This document shows, piece after piece, positions 44,131-51,975 of a stretch of 60,060 nt of DNA. The translations under genes and the position numbers were made by a program. The notes below the pieces were generated by a model, which worked only from the letters and a program-made list of their open reading frames with translations, was not told where the DNA came from and ran no database searches. Positions within the stretch are counted from its first letter, which is position 1, and each line of letters opens with the position of its first letter. This DNA comes from Amnibacterium endophyticum (GTDB lineage Bacteria > Actinomycetota > Actinomycetes > Actinomycetales > Microbacteriaceae). The DNA lies in the NCBI RefSeq assembly GCF_042680685.1, contig NZ_JBHUEA010000021.1, positions 1-60,060 on the forward strand, in the 5' to 3' direction.

Positions 44131-44160
44131 CGGGCCGTTCCGACCGGTCGGAACGGCCCG
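44131..44160. repeat. Perfect 30-bp palindrome (copy R)
   Basis: CGGGCCGTTCCGACC (44131-44145) is followed directly by its own complement (44146-44160). It lies 10 bases after the nuclease-like gene stop. 26 of 30 bases match 42990-43019, and the following GGCGCCG is shared too. Confidence 0.8.
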
Positions 44161-44192
44161 GAGGCGCCGGCGCGGCCCGGACTCCGCGGCGG

Positions 44193-44666
44193 TCAGCCGC
44201 GGTTCTCGCTCATCCGCGCGGCGACGAGCTGCGGCACGAGCGCGACCAGGTCGGTCTGCACGTGGAGCGCGATCTCGACGTCGTCGGCGCCGGCGTGCTT
44301 CGCACCGACCAGGTGCTCGTGGAAGCCCGGGGGCCACGGCGTCTCGGTCGCCGCCGCCCAGGCGCGCCACTGGTCGAGCGAGGCGGACATCGGCTGCGCC
44401 GTGACCGCGTCCTCCACCTCGTGGCTCACCGTCTCGACCATCTCGCCGATCGAGAGGTGCTCGCCGCGGTGGGCGCGGATCCGCTGGTCGGCCAGCTGCG
44501 ACAGCCGTCGCCACGAATCGCTGCCGAGGAGCAGCTCCGGGTGCCGGGGCAGCTTCACGGCCGCCGGGCGCACCGGACGACCGCGCCCGATCACGTGGTG
44601 CTCGTCGTGTCGGTCGCGCCAGAGCCCGGAGGACCGCACGATCCGGCCCACGATGCGCCGCAGCAC
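44193..44666 (-). CDS. Hypothetical protein
   Basis: 157 residues, soluble, with no recognised domain. The N-terminus is basic (MLRRIVGRIVRSSGLWRDRH). The middle has PRHPELLLGSDSWRRLSQLADQRIRAHRGEHLS and the C-terminal part HEHLVGAKHAGADDVEIALHVQTDLVALVPQLVAARM, which looks helical. The GTG start is six bases after TACCAT, the same leaderless layout as neighbours, which supports the frame. Confidence 0.6.
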   Translation of the reverse strand: MLRRIVGRIVRSSGLWRDRHDEHHVIGRGRPVRPAAVKLPRHPELLLGSDSWRRLSQLADQRIRAHRGEHLSIGEMVETVSHEVEDAVTAQPMSASLDQWRAWAAATETPWPPGFHEHLVGAKHAGADDVEIALHVQTDLVALVPQLVAARMSENRG

Positions 44667-44672
44667 GGGTCG

Positions 44673-44678
44673 ATGGTA
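44673..44678 (-). promoter_or_regulatory. -10 element of a leaderless promoter (hypothetical protein)
   Basis: TACCAT on the minus strand, six bases, GTG at 44666. Confidence 0.5.
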
Positions 44679-44708
44679 TGCGTCGCCGCGTCCGGGCGGA
44701 ATGCCCGC

Positions 44709-44836
44709 GCAGGAGTCCGTCAGCAGGAAGTCCCGAGCGCGTCAGCAGGAACGGAGAGCATCGGCAGGAACCAGCGGCCGTCTCGTTCCTGCCGACGCTC
44801 GCAGTTCCTGCTCAAGGGCTCGCGGTGCCTGCTCGC
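44709..44836. repeat. Nested inverted set of GCAGGAA motifs
   Basis: CAGCAGGAA (44721), CAGCAGGAA (44743) and CGGCAGGAAC (44762-44771) are mirrored by GTTCCTGCCG (44785-44794), TTCCTGCT (44805) and a GTGCCTGCT variant near 44825. The innermost pair is an exact 10-bp stem. The symmetric three-plus-three arrangement fills the gap after terC; a terminator or protein-binding array are both possible. Confidence 0.55.
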
Positions 44837-44848
44837 GGGCGACCGGGG

Positions 44849-45949
44849 TCAGCGGTCGTCGGCGCCGCGCGGGGGCTTGCCGCCCTCGGCGACCGCGGCC
44901 GCCGCCTCGTCCGCGGGGACCTCCCGGCCGTCCGGGGTCTCGTCGACCGGGCCGTGGGGCGCGACCGCGTCCTTGATCGAGGCGTCCGGGTCGCGGCGGA
45001 TGCTGATCAGGCTCGCGATCGTCGCCACCGCCATCGAGACGACGATCACCGCGAGCGACAGGCCGGTGCCGATCTCGAAGACGTCGAGGTGCTCGCCGCC
45101 GTTGATGAAGGGCAGCTCGTTCTCGTGCAGGGCGTGGAGGATCAGCTTCACGCCGATGAAGGCGAGGATGAAGGCGATCCCGTACTTCAGGTACTTCAGG
45201 CGCTCCACCAGGTCGCCGAGCAGGAAGTAGAGCTGCCGGAGGCCCATCAGGGCGAAGATGTTCGCGGTGTAGACGATGAACGGGCTGTTCGTGATGCCGA
45301 AGATCGCCGGGATCGAGTCGAGCGCGAAGAGCACGTCCGTCGCCCCGATCGCGATCAGCACGATCAGGATCGGCGTGAACATCTTCCTGCCGTCCACGAC
45401 GGTGCGCAGCTTGCCGCCGTCGTACTCGTCGGTGACCGACAGGTGCCGGCGGGCGAAGCGCACGAGCGCCGTGTCGGTCGCGTCGCCGTGCTCCGACCCG
45501 AACGCCTGCGTGATCGCGGTGTAGATGAGGAAGGCGCCGAAGAGGTAGAAGATCCAGCTGAAGTTCTCGATCAGCGAGGCGCCGACCAGGATGAAGATCC
45601 CGCGGAAGACCAGCGCGAGGATGATCCCGATCATCAGGACCTCCTGCTGCCGCGTCTTCGGCACGGCGAACCCGGTCATGATCACGATGAAGACGAACAG
45701 GTTGTCGATCGACAGCGAGTACTCGGTGAGCCAGCCGGCGACGAACTCGGTCGCGGCGGTCCCGCCGGCGACGAAGAACATGACGCCCGCGAAGATCAGC
45801 GCGAGCACGACGTAGAAGACCACCCAGAGCGTCGACTCGCGGGTCGACGGCACGTGCGGCCGCCGGTACGCGAGCACGATGTCGCCGATCAGGATCAGGA
45901 CGATCACCGACAGCGAGACGATCTGGAACAGGACGGGCACTTCGGGCAC
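44849..45949 (-). CDS. TerC/Alx family membrane protein (manganese-exporter type)
   Basis: 366 residues, about nine membrane helices, with the TerC signatures TEYSLSIDNLFVFIVI and ATDVLFALDSIPAIFGIT carrying the paired acidic residues in the membrane. Alx/TerC/MeeF members export Mn2+, some loading secreted enzymes. The C-terminal 45 residues are an acidic soluble tail. The GTG at 45949 has GAGGAG four bases upstream. A Mn-type riboswitch candidate precedes it, which fits the role. Confidence 0.92.
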   Translation of the reverse strand: MPEVPVLFQIVSLSVIVLILIGDIVLAYRRPHVPSTRESTLWVVFYVVLALIFAGVMFFVAGGTAATEFVAGWLTEYSLSIDNLFVFIVIMTGFAVPKTRQQEVLMIGIILALVFRGIFILVGASLIENFSWIFYLFGAFLIYTAITQAFGSEHGDATDTALVRFARRHLSVTDEYDGGKLRTVVDGRKMFTPILIVLIAIGATDVLFALDSIPAIFGITNSPFIVYTANIFALMGLRQLYFLLGDLVERLKYLKYGIAFILAFIGVKLILHALHENELPFINGGEHLDVFEIGTGLSLAVIVVSMAVATIASLISIRRDPDASIKDAVAPHGPVDETPDGREVPADEAAAAVAEGGKPPRGADDR

Positions 45950-45972
45950 GGGGCTCCTCGCGGGCAGGACTG

Positions 45973-46092
45973 GGCCTCGAACGTCTCTCCCTCGCCCAGG
46001 ACACGGGCGCCGCACCCCCGGATCCGCTCACGGTGCGGATCGTGCTGACGAGGCGTGCGGTGGCGGGATACTCCCCTTCGCGCGCCGAAGCC
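45973..46092 (-). ncRNA. yybP-ykoY manganese riboswitch candidate
   Basis: Read on the minus strand from 46092: closing stem GGCTTCG pairs with CGAGGCC at the far end (45973-45979). Next comes GAAGGGGAGTATCCCG, the first conserved loop of the motif, then CTCGTCAGCACG. A variable stem (CCGCACC near 46050 with GGTGCGG) follows, then GGGCGAGGGAGAGACGTTCG, the second conserved loop segment. Order and content agree with actinobacterial yybP-ykoY elements, which bind Mn2+ and often precede TerC/Alx genes. It ends about 24 bases before the start codon. Confidence 0.75.
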
Positions 46093-46315
46093 TAGTGGCG
46101 AGGAGGCCCGGCGCGCCCGGCCCCGCGCCGCAGGTCCCTCCCGCGCGATCGCACGCCCTGCGCGGATCCGCAAGGGATTGATTCCGGGCGCTCCCAGGTC
46201 TCCCCGATCCGGCTCGCATCCGGGCCGCGGGTCCCGCCCATGCCGCTCGGATGCGCCGGGCGTTGCCTGATGCCGTGGCCGCCGCATCACGGCGGCCGAC
46301 GAACGGGAGGAACCC
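46093..46315. other. Divergent intergenic region, terC / small membrane protein
   Basis: No coding frame seen. It should contain the terC promoter upstream of the riboswitch and the promoter of the plus-strand gene. A hairpin GGCCGCC-GCATCAC-GGCGGCC (46277-46297) lies in the 5' leader just before the ribosome site GGGAGGAA. Confidence 0.5.
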
Positions 46316-46882
46316 ATGTCCGGACGCAGCACCCTCACCCGCAGCATGCACGACGTCGGCCTCGCCGCCTGGTTCGGTGGCAGCCTGATGGGCGTCGTCG
46401 GGTTGAACGGCGGGGCGGCGAAGGCGAAGGACCCGAGCGAGCGCCTCCGCATCTCCACCATCGGCTGGGGCCGGTGGACCCCGGTGCAGCTGGCCGCGAT
46501 CGCGGTGCACGGCGTCGGCGGGATCGGCCTGATCCGCGCGAACACGGGCCGTCTCGCCGTCCAGGGCGAGGCGAGGAGCAACACGGCGGTGAAGACCGTC
46601 CTGACCGTCGCAGCGGGGGCGGCGAGCGTCGTCGCCGGGCTGGCCGGCGGCGTGATCGGCCGCCACGCGGAGGAGGGCTCGAGCGGGGTGACCGAGCCCT
46701 CCGGCGGGCAGTCCGACGAGCTCGCGACCGCGCAGCGCGTGGAGAAGGTCGCGCAGTGGGCGATCCCGCTGCTCACCGGGGTCCTGCTCGTGCTCGGCGC
46801 CCAGCAGGGCGAGCAGCAGCGCCCGGCGGCGGGACGGCTGCAGAGCGCCGGCCGCCGGGTGACGGGCGTCCTCCGGCGCTGA
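46316..46882 (+). CDS. Membrane protein of unknown function
   Basis: 188 residues with four hydrophobic stretches (about 13-30, 57-75, 94-114, 146-162) and polar Gly/Ser-rich loops (RHAEEGSSGVTEPSGGQSDE). It starts with ATG after GGGAGGAA. No domain recognised. Its position before the PRC-barrel/DUF2382 gene suggests a stress-type pair, but the two have separate terminators and promoters. Confidence 0.7.
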   Translation: MSGRSTLTRSMHDVGLAAWFGGSLMGVVGLNGGAAKAKDPSERLRISTIGWGRWTPVQLAAIAVHGVGGIGLIRANTGRLAVQGEARSNTAVKTVLTVAAGAASVVAGLAGGVIGRHAEEGSSGVTEPSGGQSDELATAQRVEKVAQWAIPLLTGVLLVLGAQQGEQQRPAAGRLQSAGRRVTGVLRR

Positions 46883-46920
46883 CACGCCGAGGGCCGATGG
46901 ACCGATCGCGCACCTCCCAG

Positions 46921-46960
46921 CGGTCACCGGGGGGACGCCCGCGCGGCTCCCCGGTGACCG
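46921..46960 (+). terminator. Terminator hairpin
   Basis: CGGTCACCGGGG (46921-46932) and CCCCGGTGACCG (46949-46960) pair exactly. A second hairpin CGTCGCCC/GGGCGACG (46967-46992) follows. Downstream of the membrane-protein gene. Confidence 0.6.
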
Positions 46961-47039
46961 GACGAGCGTCGCCCCTCGGAAGGCGGGCGACGGCTTCGGC
47001 CGGAGGCTCCCGCACCACCCACGACGATTGGAATCGAAC

Positions 47040-47990
47040 GTGATCACGAGCGAGCAGATCAACAGCCTGCCGGGCACCACCGTGCTCGACGACGACGGCG
47101 ACCGGGTCGGGGACGTCATCGAGGTCTACCTGGCGGAGGAGGGGGGCGAGCCCCTCTTCGTCACCGTCAAGACCGGGTTCTTCGGGTCCAAGCAGACCTT
47201 CGTGCCGCTCGACGGCGCCGACATGGAGAGCGGCGGCCTGCACGTGCGGTACGACAAGGCCCGCATCAAGGACGCCCCGCGGGTGGACGCGGACGAGGCG
47301 CTCTCGGAGGCCGAGCAGCAGACGCTCTTCGACTACTACGACCGCGGCAGCGGCACCTCCGCCGATCGCGACCGCACGGGTGCGACCGACGACCGGACCG
47401 ACGTCGGGTACGACCGCGGGGACCTCGCGGACGACCGCCGGCAGGACCGCACGCAGGCCGCCGCGGGGTACGACGCCGCGGCCGGCGCCGACGCCGGGTA
47501 CGCGGCTGCCGGGACGGACGACGACCGCGCCGGCGTCGACCTCGGCGGGGACCGCGGCCGCAGGACGGCCGGTCACGACGCGAGCGGGCCGGACACGGAC
47601 GACGCGATGACGATCTCCGAGGAGCGCCTGCACGCGGGCGTGGAGCGGCGGGAGGCGGGGCGCGCCCGCCTCCGGAAGCACGTCGTGACGGAGCAGCGCA
47701 CCGTGACCGTGCCGGTGAGCCACGAGGAGGTCCGGCTCGAGCGCGAGCCGATCACGGACGAGAACGCGGAGCGCGCGACCGACGGGCCGGACCTGAGCGA
47801 CGAGGAGCACGAGGTGGTCCTGACCGAGGAGCGTCCCGTCGTGCAGAAGGAGACGGTTCCGGTCGAGCGGGTCCGGCTCGGCACCGAGACGGTCACCGAG
47901 GAGCAGCAGGTCACCGACGACGTCCGCCACGAGGAGGTCGACGTCGACGGCGCCGACACGGGCGCGACGCGGACCGGCCGCGACCGCTGA
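47040..47990 (+). CDS. PRC-barrel and DUF2382 domain protein
   Basis: 316 residues. The N-terminal PRC-barrel (about 1-85) shows VLDDDGDRVGDVIEVYLAEE and LFVTVKTGFFGSKQTFVPL. The middle 100 residues are low-complexity Asp/Ala/Gly with repeated GYD/GYA steps. The C-terminal DUF2382 (about 190-300) reads HVVTEQRTVTVPVSHEEVRLEREP and VVLTEERPVVQKETVPVERVRL. Such proteins are general-stress proteins of unknown activity. GTG 47040 chosen; a TTG at 47028 is the alternative. Neither has a strong ribosome site. Confidence 0.87.
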   Translation: MITSEQINSLPGTTVLDDDGDRVGDVIEVYLAEEGGEPLFVTVKTGFFGSKQTFVPLDGADMESGGLHVRYDKARIKDAPRVDADEALSEAEQQTLFDYYDRGSGTSADRDRTGATDDRTDVGYDRGDLADDRRQDRTQAAAGYDAAAGADAGYAAAGTDDDRAGVDLGGDRGRRTAGHDASGPDTDDAMTISEERLHAGVERREAGRARLRKHVVTEQRTVTVPVSHEEVRLEREPITDENAERATDGPDLSDEEHEVVLTEERPVVQKETVPVERVRLGTETVTEEQQVTDDVRHEEVDVDGADTGATRTGRDR

Positions 47991-47999
47991 TCCGGATCG

Positions 48000-48029
48000 G
48001 ACGCGGGGGCTCGAACGGGCCCCCGCGTC
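48000..48029 (+). terminator. Terminator hairpin
   Basis: GACGCGGGGGC (48000-48010) and GCCCCCGCGTC (48019-48029) pair exactly around an 8-base loop, ten bases after the PRC-barrel gene stop. Confidence 0.75.
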
Positions 48030-48046
48030 CCCCTGCAGGGAGCACG

Positions 48047-49078
48047 ATGCCCGACGGCCTCCTCCGCCGGCGCTTCGAGGAGCGCGACGGCGCCGGCGCG
48101 AGCGCCTCGCTGAACGCCGTGCTCGGCTGCGGCACCGTCCGATTCCCGGAGCGGGACGCGGCCTGGCGCCTCGACGCGGTCGTCGACGACGGGATCACCC
48201 TCGCCCGGCTCGTCACGACCGGAGCGGTCGGGATCACGATGCAGCGCTGCCCCGAGCTGGTGGTCGTCCTCGTGCGCCACGGGGCGCTCGAACTCGTCGA
48301 GCGCGGCCGCACGGTCCGGCTCGGGCCGGGCGGGACGGGGCTGATCCCGCTCGGCGCGACGACACGGCTGACCGCGCACGACCTCAGCGCGGAGCTCGTG
48401 GCGCTGCCGCCGGCACCGCTCGCGCGCCTGCTCGGCGTCCGCGACGCCGAGATCCGCCTGCGGGCACCGCTGCTCGAGCCGAGGAGCGCGGAGCTCGCGG
48501 CCTGGCTCGACCGGACCGTGCACCTGCTCGGGGAGGACGCGTTCGGCGTCGCGGAGGTGTACCAGCGCGACCTCATCCGCGCGTCCGCCGTCGAGCTCGT
48601 CGCGGCCACGGTGATCGAGGCCTTCGAGCTGGTGAACCGGTCGGAGCAGCCGACGGACCGCGACCACGTCGTGATCCGACGCGCCGTCGCCTGCATGCGG
48701 CACCATCTGCGCGCCCCCGTGTCGGTGCCGGACATCGCGGAGGCGGCGGGCGTCTCGGTGCGCGGCCTGCAGCTCGTCTTCCAGCGTCAGCTCGGGACCA
48801 CCCCGCTGCTGCACCTCCGGCAGCTGCGGCTGGAGGCGGCGCGGGAGGAGCTGCGCCGCCGCACGAGCCCGGGCACGACGGTGGCGGAGATCGCGAACGG
48901 CTTCGGCTACGCGAACGCCGCCCGCTTCTCGACCCACTACCGGGACGCGTTCGCCGAGTCGCCCGCTGCGGCACTCGCGCGCGACGTCCGCTCGGCGGAC
49001 CGCGCGGAGGGCGACGAGGGTCGCGATGCGCCACCGCGCGTCCACGGCGCCCCCGTCCGCCGCGAATCCGGCCGGTAG
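48047..49078 (+). CDS. AraC-family transcriptional regulator
   Basis: 343 residues: an N-terminal cupin-like/AraC-binding-type domain (to about 190) and a C-terminal pair of helix-turn-helix motifs, VSVPDIAEAAGVSVRGLQLVFQ and TTVAEIANGFGYANAARFSTHYRDAF, the AraC signature. The inducer is unknown. The start has CAGGGAG. It lies 58 bases before the iron-enzyme cassette on the same strand, so that cassette is the nearest candidate target. Confidence 0.9.
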   Translation: MPDGLLRRRFEERDGAGASASLNAVLGCGTVRFPERDAAWRLDAVVDDGITLARLVTTGAVGITMQRCPELVVVLVRHGALELVERGRTVRLGPGGTGLIPLGATTRLTAHDLSAELVALPPAPLARLLGVRDAEIRLRAPLLEPRSAELAAWLDRTVHLLGEDAFGVAEVYQRDLIRASAVELVAATVIEAFELVNRSEQPTDRDHVVIRRAVACMRHHLRAPVSVPDIAEAAGVSVRGLQLVFQRQLGTTPLLHLRQLRLEAAREELRRRTSPGTTVAEIANGFGYANAARFSTHYRDAFAESPAAALARDVRSADRAEGDEGRDAPPRVHGAPVRRESGR

Positions 49079-49124
49079 CGCGCAGACGTCGGCCCCCGCA
49101 CATGATGGAGCACGGTCCACGACA

Positions 49125-49130
49125 TAGGGT
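49125..49130 (+). promoter_or_regulatory. -10 element of a leaderless promoter (iron-enzyme cassette)
   Basis: TAGGGT, six bases, GTG at 49137. Confidence 0.5.
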
Positions 49131-49136
49131 CGCGCG

Positions 49137-50195
49137 GTGCCCGCCGCTCTGCTCGGGGACGCCGGCGTCACCCAGCGCCCCATGTCCCCGCCGCACCCTC
49201 GAGGCCCGCTGAGCGCGGGCGTGCTCGCCGTCCTCACCGGCGCTCCCGCCCCTCTCGATCCCCTCGTCGACGCCGCGCTGCGGCGCGGGGCGGATCCGCT
49301 CCGCGACGAGGACCTGCAGCTCGCCCTCTTCTGCCTCTACGAGCCGCACTACGGCGGGCTCGCCGGGGTCGACGACGACCTGGAGTGGGATGCGGACCTC
49401 AACCGGGCTCGGAGGCGTCTCGAGGCCGCCTTCGAAGCGGCGCTGCGCGCGGCCGTCGCCCCTCCCGAGCGGCCCGAACCGACGGCCGAGGCGGTCGCGG
49501 AGGCCCTGTTCGCCCTCACCGCCGAGGACGGCGGCCCGAGCCTCGCGCGGCACCTCGCCCGGAAGGCGACGGAGGAGCAGCTGCGCGAGTTCCTCGTGCA
49601 CCGCTCGATCTACACGCTGAAGGAGGCGGACCCGCACAGCTGGGCGATCCCCCGCCTGAACGGCCGCGCGAAGGCGGCGCTCGTCGAGATCCAGTCCGAC
49701 GAGTACGGCGCGGGCCGCCCCGGCCGCATGCACTCCGCGATCTTCGCGGCGACGATGCGGGCAGCGGGCCTCGACGACGCCTACGGCGCCTACGTCGACC
49801 GCGTGCCGGCGGTCGTGCTCGCCTCCCTGAACGCCATGTCGCTCTTCGGGCTGAACCGCCGCCTGCGGGGCGCGATCGTCGGGCACCTCGCGGCGTTCGA
49901 GATGACCTCGTCGATCCCCAACCGCTTCACCGCCAACGCCTTCCGCCGCCTCGGGTTCGGCGAGGACGCGACCGCCTACTTCGACGAGCACGTGGAGGCC
50001 GACGCGGTGCACGAGCAGATCGCCGCGCGGGACCTGGCCGGCGGCCTGGTCGAGGCGGAGCCGGAGCTGCTCGACGACGTGCTCTTCGGCGCGGCCGCCT
50101 GCCTGCTGGTCGACGGCCTGCCCGGCGAGCACATGCTGGCGTGCTGGGCCGCCGGCGAGTCGTCGCTGCGCGCCGAGGAGGCGGCCCGTGCCTGA
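49137..50195 (+). CDS. Haem-oxygenase-like iron-containing redox enzyme
   Basis: 352 residues of the iron-containing redox enzyme family (haem-oxygenase-like diiron oxidase fold, as in UndA, SznF and BelK). The family's helix-borne ligands are probably among E69/H71 (CLYEPHYGG), E163 and H167 (LKEADPHSW), E184 and H199 (VEIQSDEYGAGRPGRMHSA), and E287/H292 (EADAVHEQ). Known members oxidise amines, amino acids or fatty acids with O2. The GTG matches a leaderless promoter; ATG 49182 is an alternative start. The stop overlaps the CDGSH gene by 8 bp. Confidence 0.85.
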   Translation: MPAALLGDAGVTQRPMSPPHPRGPLSAGVLAVLTGAPAPLDPLVDAALRRGADPLRDEDLQLALFCLYEPHYGGLAGVDDDLEWDADLNRARRRLEAAFEAALRAAVAPPERPEPTAEAVAEALFALTAEDGGPSLARHLARKATEEQLREFLVHRSIYTLKEADPHSWAIPRLNGRAKAALVEIQSDEYGAGRPGRMHSAIFAATMRAAGLDDAYGAYVDRVPAVVLASLNAMSLFGLNRRLRGAIVGHLAAFEMTSSIPNRFTANAFRRLGFGEDATAYFDEHVEADAVHEQIAARDLAGGLVEAEPELLDDVLFGAAACLLVDGLPGEHMLACWAAGESSLRAEEAARA

Positions 50196-50409
50196 GCGGT
50201 CGCAGCCCGTGCTGATCACCGCCTGCCCGAACGGCCCCCTGCTCGTCCGCGGCGACGTGCAGGTGCAGACCCCGGACGGCGGACCGCTGCAGCGGCACCG
50301 GCGCACGGTCGCCCTGTGCCGCTGCGGCAGGTCGACGATCAAGCCCTGGTGCGACGGCACCCACAAGCTGATCGGCTTCGTCACCGAGCCGGAGACCCCG
50401 GAGCCGTGA
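50188..50409 (+). CDS. CDGSH iron-sulfur domain protein
   Basis: 73 residues with the complete CDGSH motif C-x-C-x(2)-S..C-x-G-x-H as LCRCGRSTIKPWCDGTHKLIGF (positions about 43-64), which binds a redox-active 2Fe-2S cluster with three Cys and one His. The fold probably dimerises. Overlap with both neighbours (8 bp and 4 bp) makes it a natural electron donor for the upstream iron oxygenase. Confidence 0.9.
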   Translation: MPERSQPVLITACPNGPLLVRGDVQVQTPDGGPLQRHRRTVALCRCGRSTIKPWCDGTHKLIGFVTEPETPEP

Positions 50410-51965
50410 GCATCGCCCCGGGGCTGCTGAGACCGGAGCGCCCCGTCCCGCGCCCGCTCGGCGAGCTGGCCGATGCCCTCGGCCTGGCGGCGTGCGGCGT
50501 GCTCGCCGGGGTCGCCGTGACCGGTCTCGCCGCGCGGACCCAGGACCTGCGACCCGGCGACCTCTTCGCCGCGCTGCCCGGCGGGGCGGCGCACGGCGCC
50601 GACTTCGTGCAGCGTGCTCGGGACGTCGGCGCGGTCGCCGTGCTCACCGACGAGCGCGGTGCGGAGCTCGCCGCCGGCGCCGGCCTGCCGCTGCTCGTGG
50701 CGGACGACGCCCGCGCCGTGCTCGGCGAGGTCGCGGCGTGGGTGCACCGCACCCGCGAGCGCATGCCGCTGCTGCTCGGCGTGACCGGCACCAACGGGAA
50801 GACCACGACGGTCCACCTGCTCGAGCACCTCCTGGAGCGGCTCGGGACCCCCGCCGGCGTCAGCAGCACGGCGGAGCGCGGCTCCGGCGACGAGCACGTG
50901 CCGAGCCGCCTGACGACCCCCGAGGCCGACGAGCTGCACGCGATGCTGGCCCGGATGGCGGAGCGGGGCGTGCGCGCCGCGGCGCTCGAGGTCAGCGCGC
51001 AGGCGCTCGTCCGCGCCCGCGTCAGCGGTCTCCGCTTCGACGTCGCGGGCTTCACAAACCTGACGCACGACCACCTCGACGACTTCGGGACGATGGAGGC
51101 GTACCTCGCCGCGAAGGCGCGTCTGTTCGAGCCGGGCGTCAGCGGCCGCGGCGTCGTGTGCGTCGACACCGAGCCCGGGCGGCGGCTCGCGGACGCCGCG
51201 GCGATCCCCGTGCGGACCCTCGCGTCCGACCCCGGCCCGCGAGCGGATTGGACCGTGGCCGACGTGGAGGTGACCGCGGTCGGTACCTCGTTCTCCCTGG
51301 AGGGTCCCGACGGGCTGCGGATGCCGGCCGCGCTCGACGCCCTCGGCGCGCACCAGGCGGTCGACGCCGGGCTCGCGATCGCGATGCTCGTGGAGGCGGG
51401 CGTCGCTCCGGCCCGGATCGAGGCCGTGCTCCGGCGCGGCCCGCTTCGGGCGGCGGTGCCGGGCCGCATGGAGCGCGTGCCGGGCTCCGTCGACCCCGCC
51501 GTCTTCATCGACGTGGGCCACACCCCCGACGCCATCGAGAAGTCGCTGCGCGCGCTGCGGCCGCTGACGACCGGTGCGCTGGTCGCGGTGTTCGGCGCGG
51601 ACGGCGACCGGGACCCGTCGAAGCGGGCCCCGATGGGCGCGGTCGCGGCGGCGCTCGCCGACGTGGTGGTCGTGCACGACCACCACAGCCGCTTCGAGGA
51701 CCCGGACCTGATCCGGGCGATGGTGGTCGGCGGCGCCCGTGGTGCGGGCGCGGTCGTGCACGACGTCCCGGACCCGGCGGAGGCCGTACGGGTCGCGATC
51801 CATGCGGCGGGCGTCGGCGGCACCGTCCTCTGGGCGGGGACGGGGCGCACGGAGTACCGCGACATCGGGGGTGTGAAGCGGCCCTGGTCGTTCTGGGACG
51901 AGGCGGCACGAGCGGTGCGGGAGCAGGCGGGCGAGGCGGACCGGCTCTGCCCGACCTCGGCCTGA
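50406..51965 (+). CDS. MurE-like Mur ligase paralogue, altered substrate motif
   Basis: 519 residues with all three Mur-ligase domains: an N-terminal domain (DLRPGDLFAALPGGAAHGADF, 47-67), P-loop GVTGTNGKTT (125-134), FTNLTHDHLDDFGTMEAYLAAKARLF with the carbamylation-type Lys237, and IDVGHTPDAIEKSLRALR. Differences from MurE: EVSSHAL is EVSAQAL (195-201), and the amino-acid-binding DNPR is replaced by DHHSR (425-429, in HDHHSRFEDPD). It therefore probably joins a different amine or amino acid to its acceptor. Wall MurE would be expected in the dcw cluster. GTGA overlap with the CDGSH gene. Confidence 0.85.
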   Translation: MSIAPGLLRPERPVPRPLGELADALGLAACGVLAGVAVTGLAARTQDLRPGDLFAALPGGAAHGADFVQRARDVGAVAVLTDERGAELAAGAGLPLLVADDARAVLGEVAAWVHRTRERMPLLLGVTGTNGKTTTVHLLEHLLERLGTPAGVSSTAERGSGDEHVPSRLTTPEADELHAMLARMAERGVRAAALEVSAQALVRARVSGLRFDVAGFTNLTHDHLDDFGTMEAYLAAKARLFEPGVSGRGVVCVDTEPGRRLADAAAIPVRTLASDPGPRADWTVADVEVTAVGTSFSLEGPDGLRMPAALDALGAHQAVDAGLAIAMLVEAGVAPARIEAVLRRGPLRAAVPGRMERVPGSVDPAVFIDVGHTPDAIEKSLRALRPLTTGALVAVFGADGDRDPSKRAPMGAVAAALADVVVVHDHHSRFEDPDLIRAMVVGGARGAGAVVHDVPDPAEAVRVAIHAAGVGGTVLWAGTGRTEYRDIGGVKRPWSFWDEAARAVREQAGEADRLCPTSA

Positions 51966-51975
51966 GTCCGTCCGC

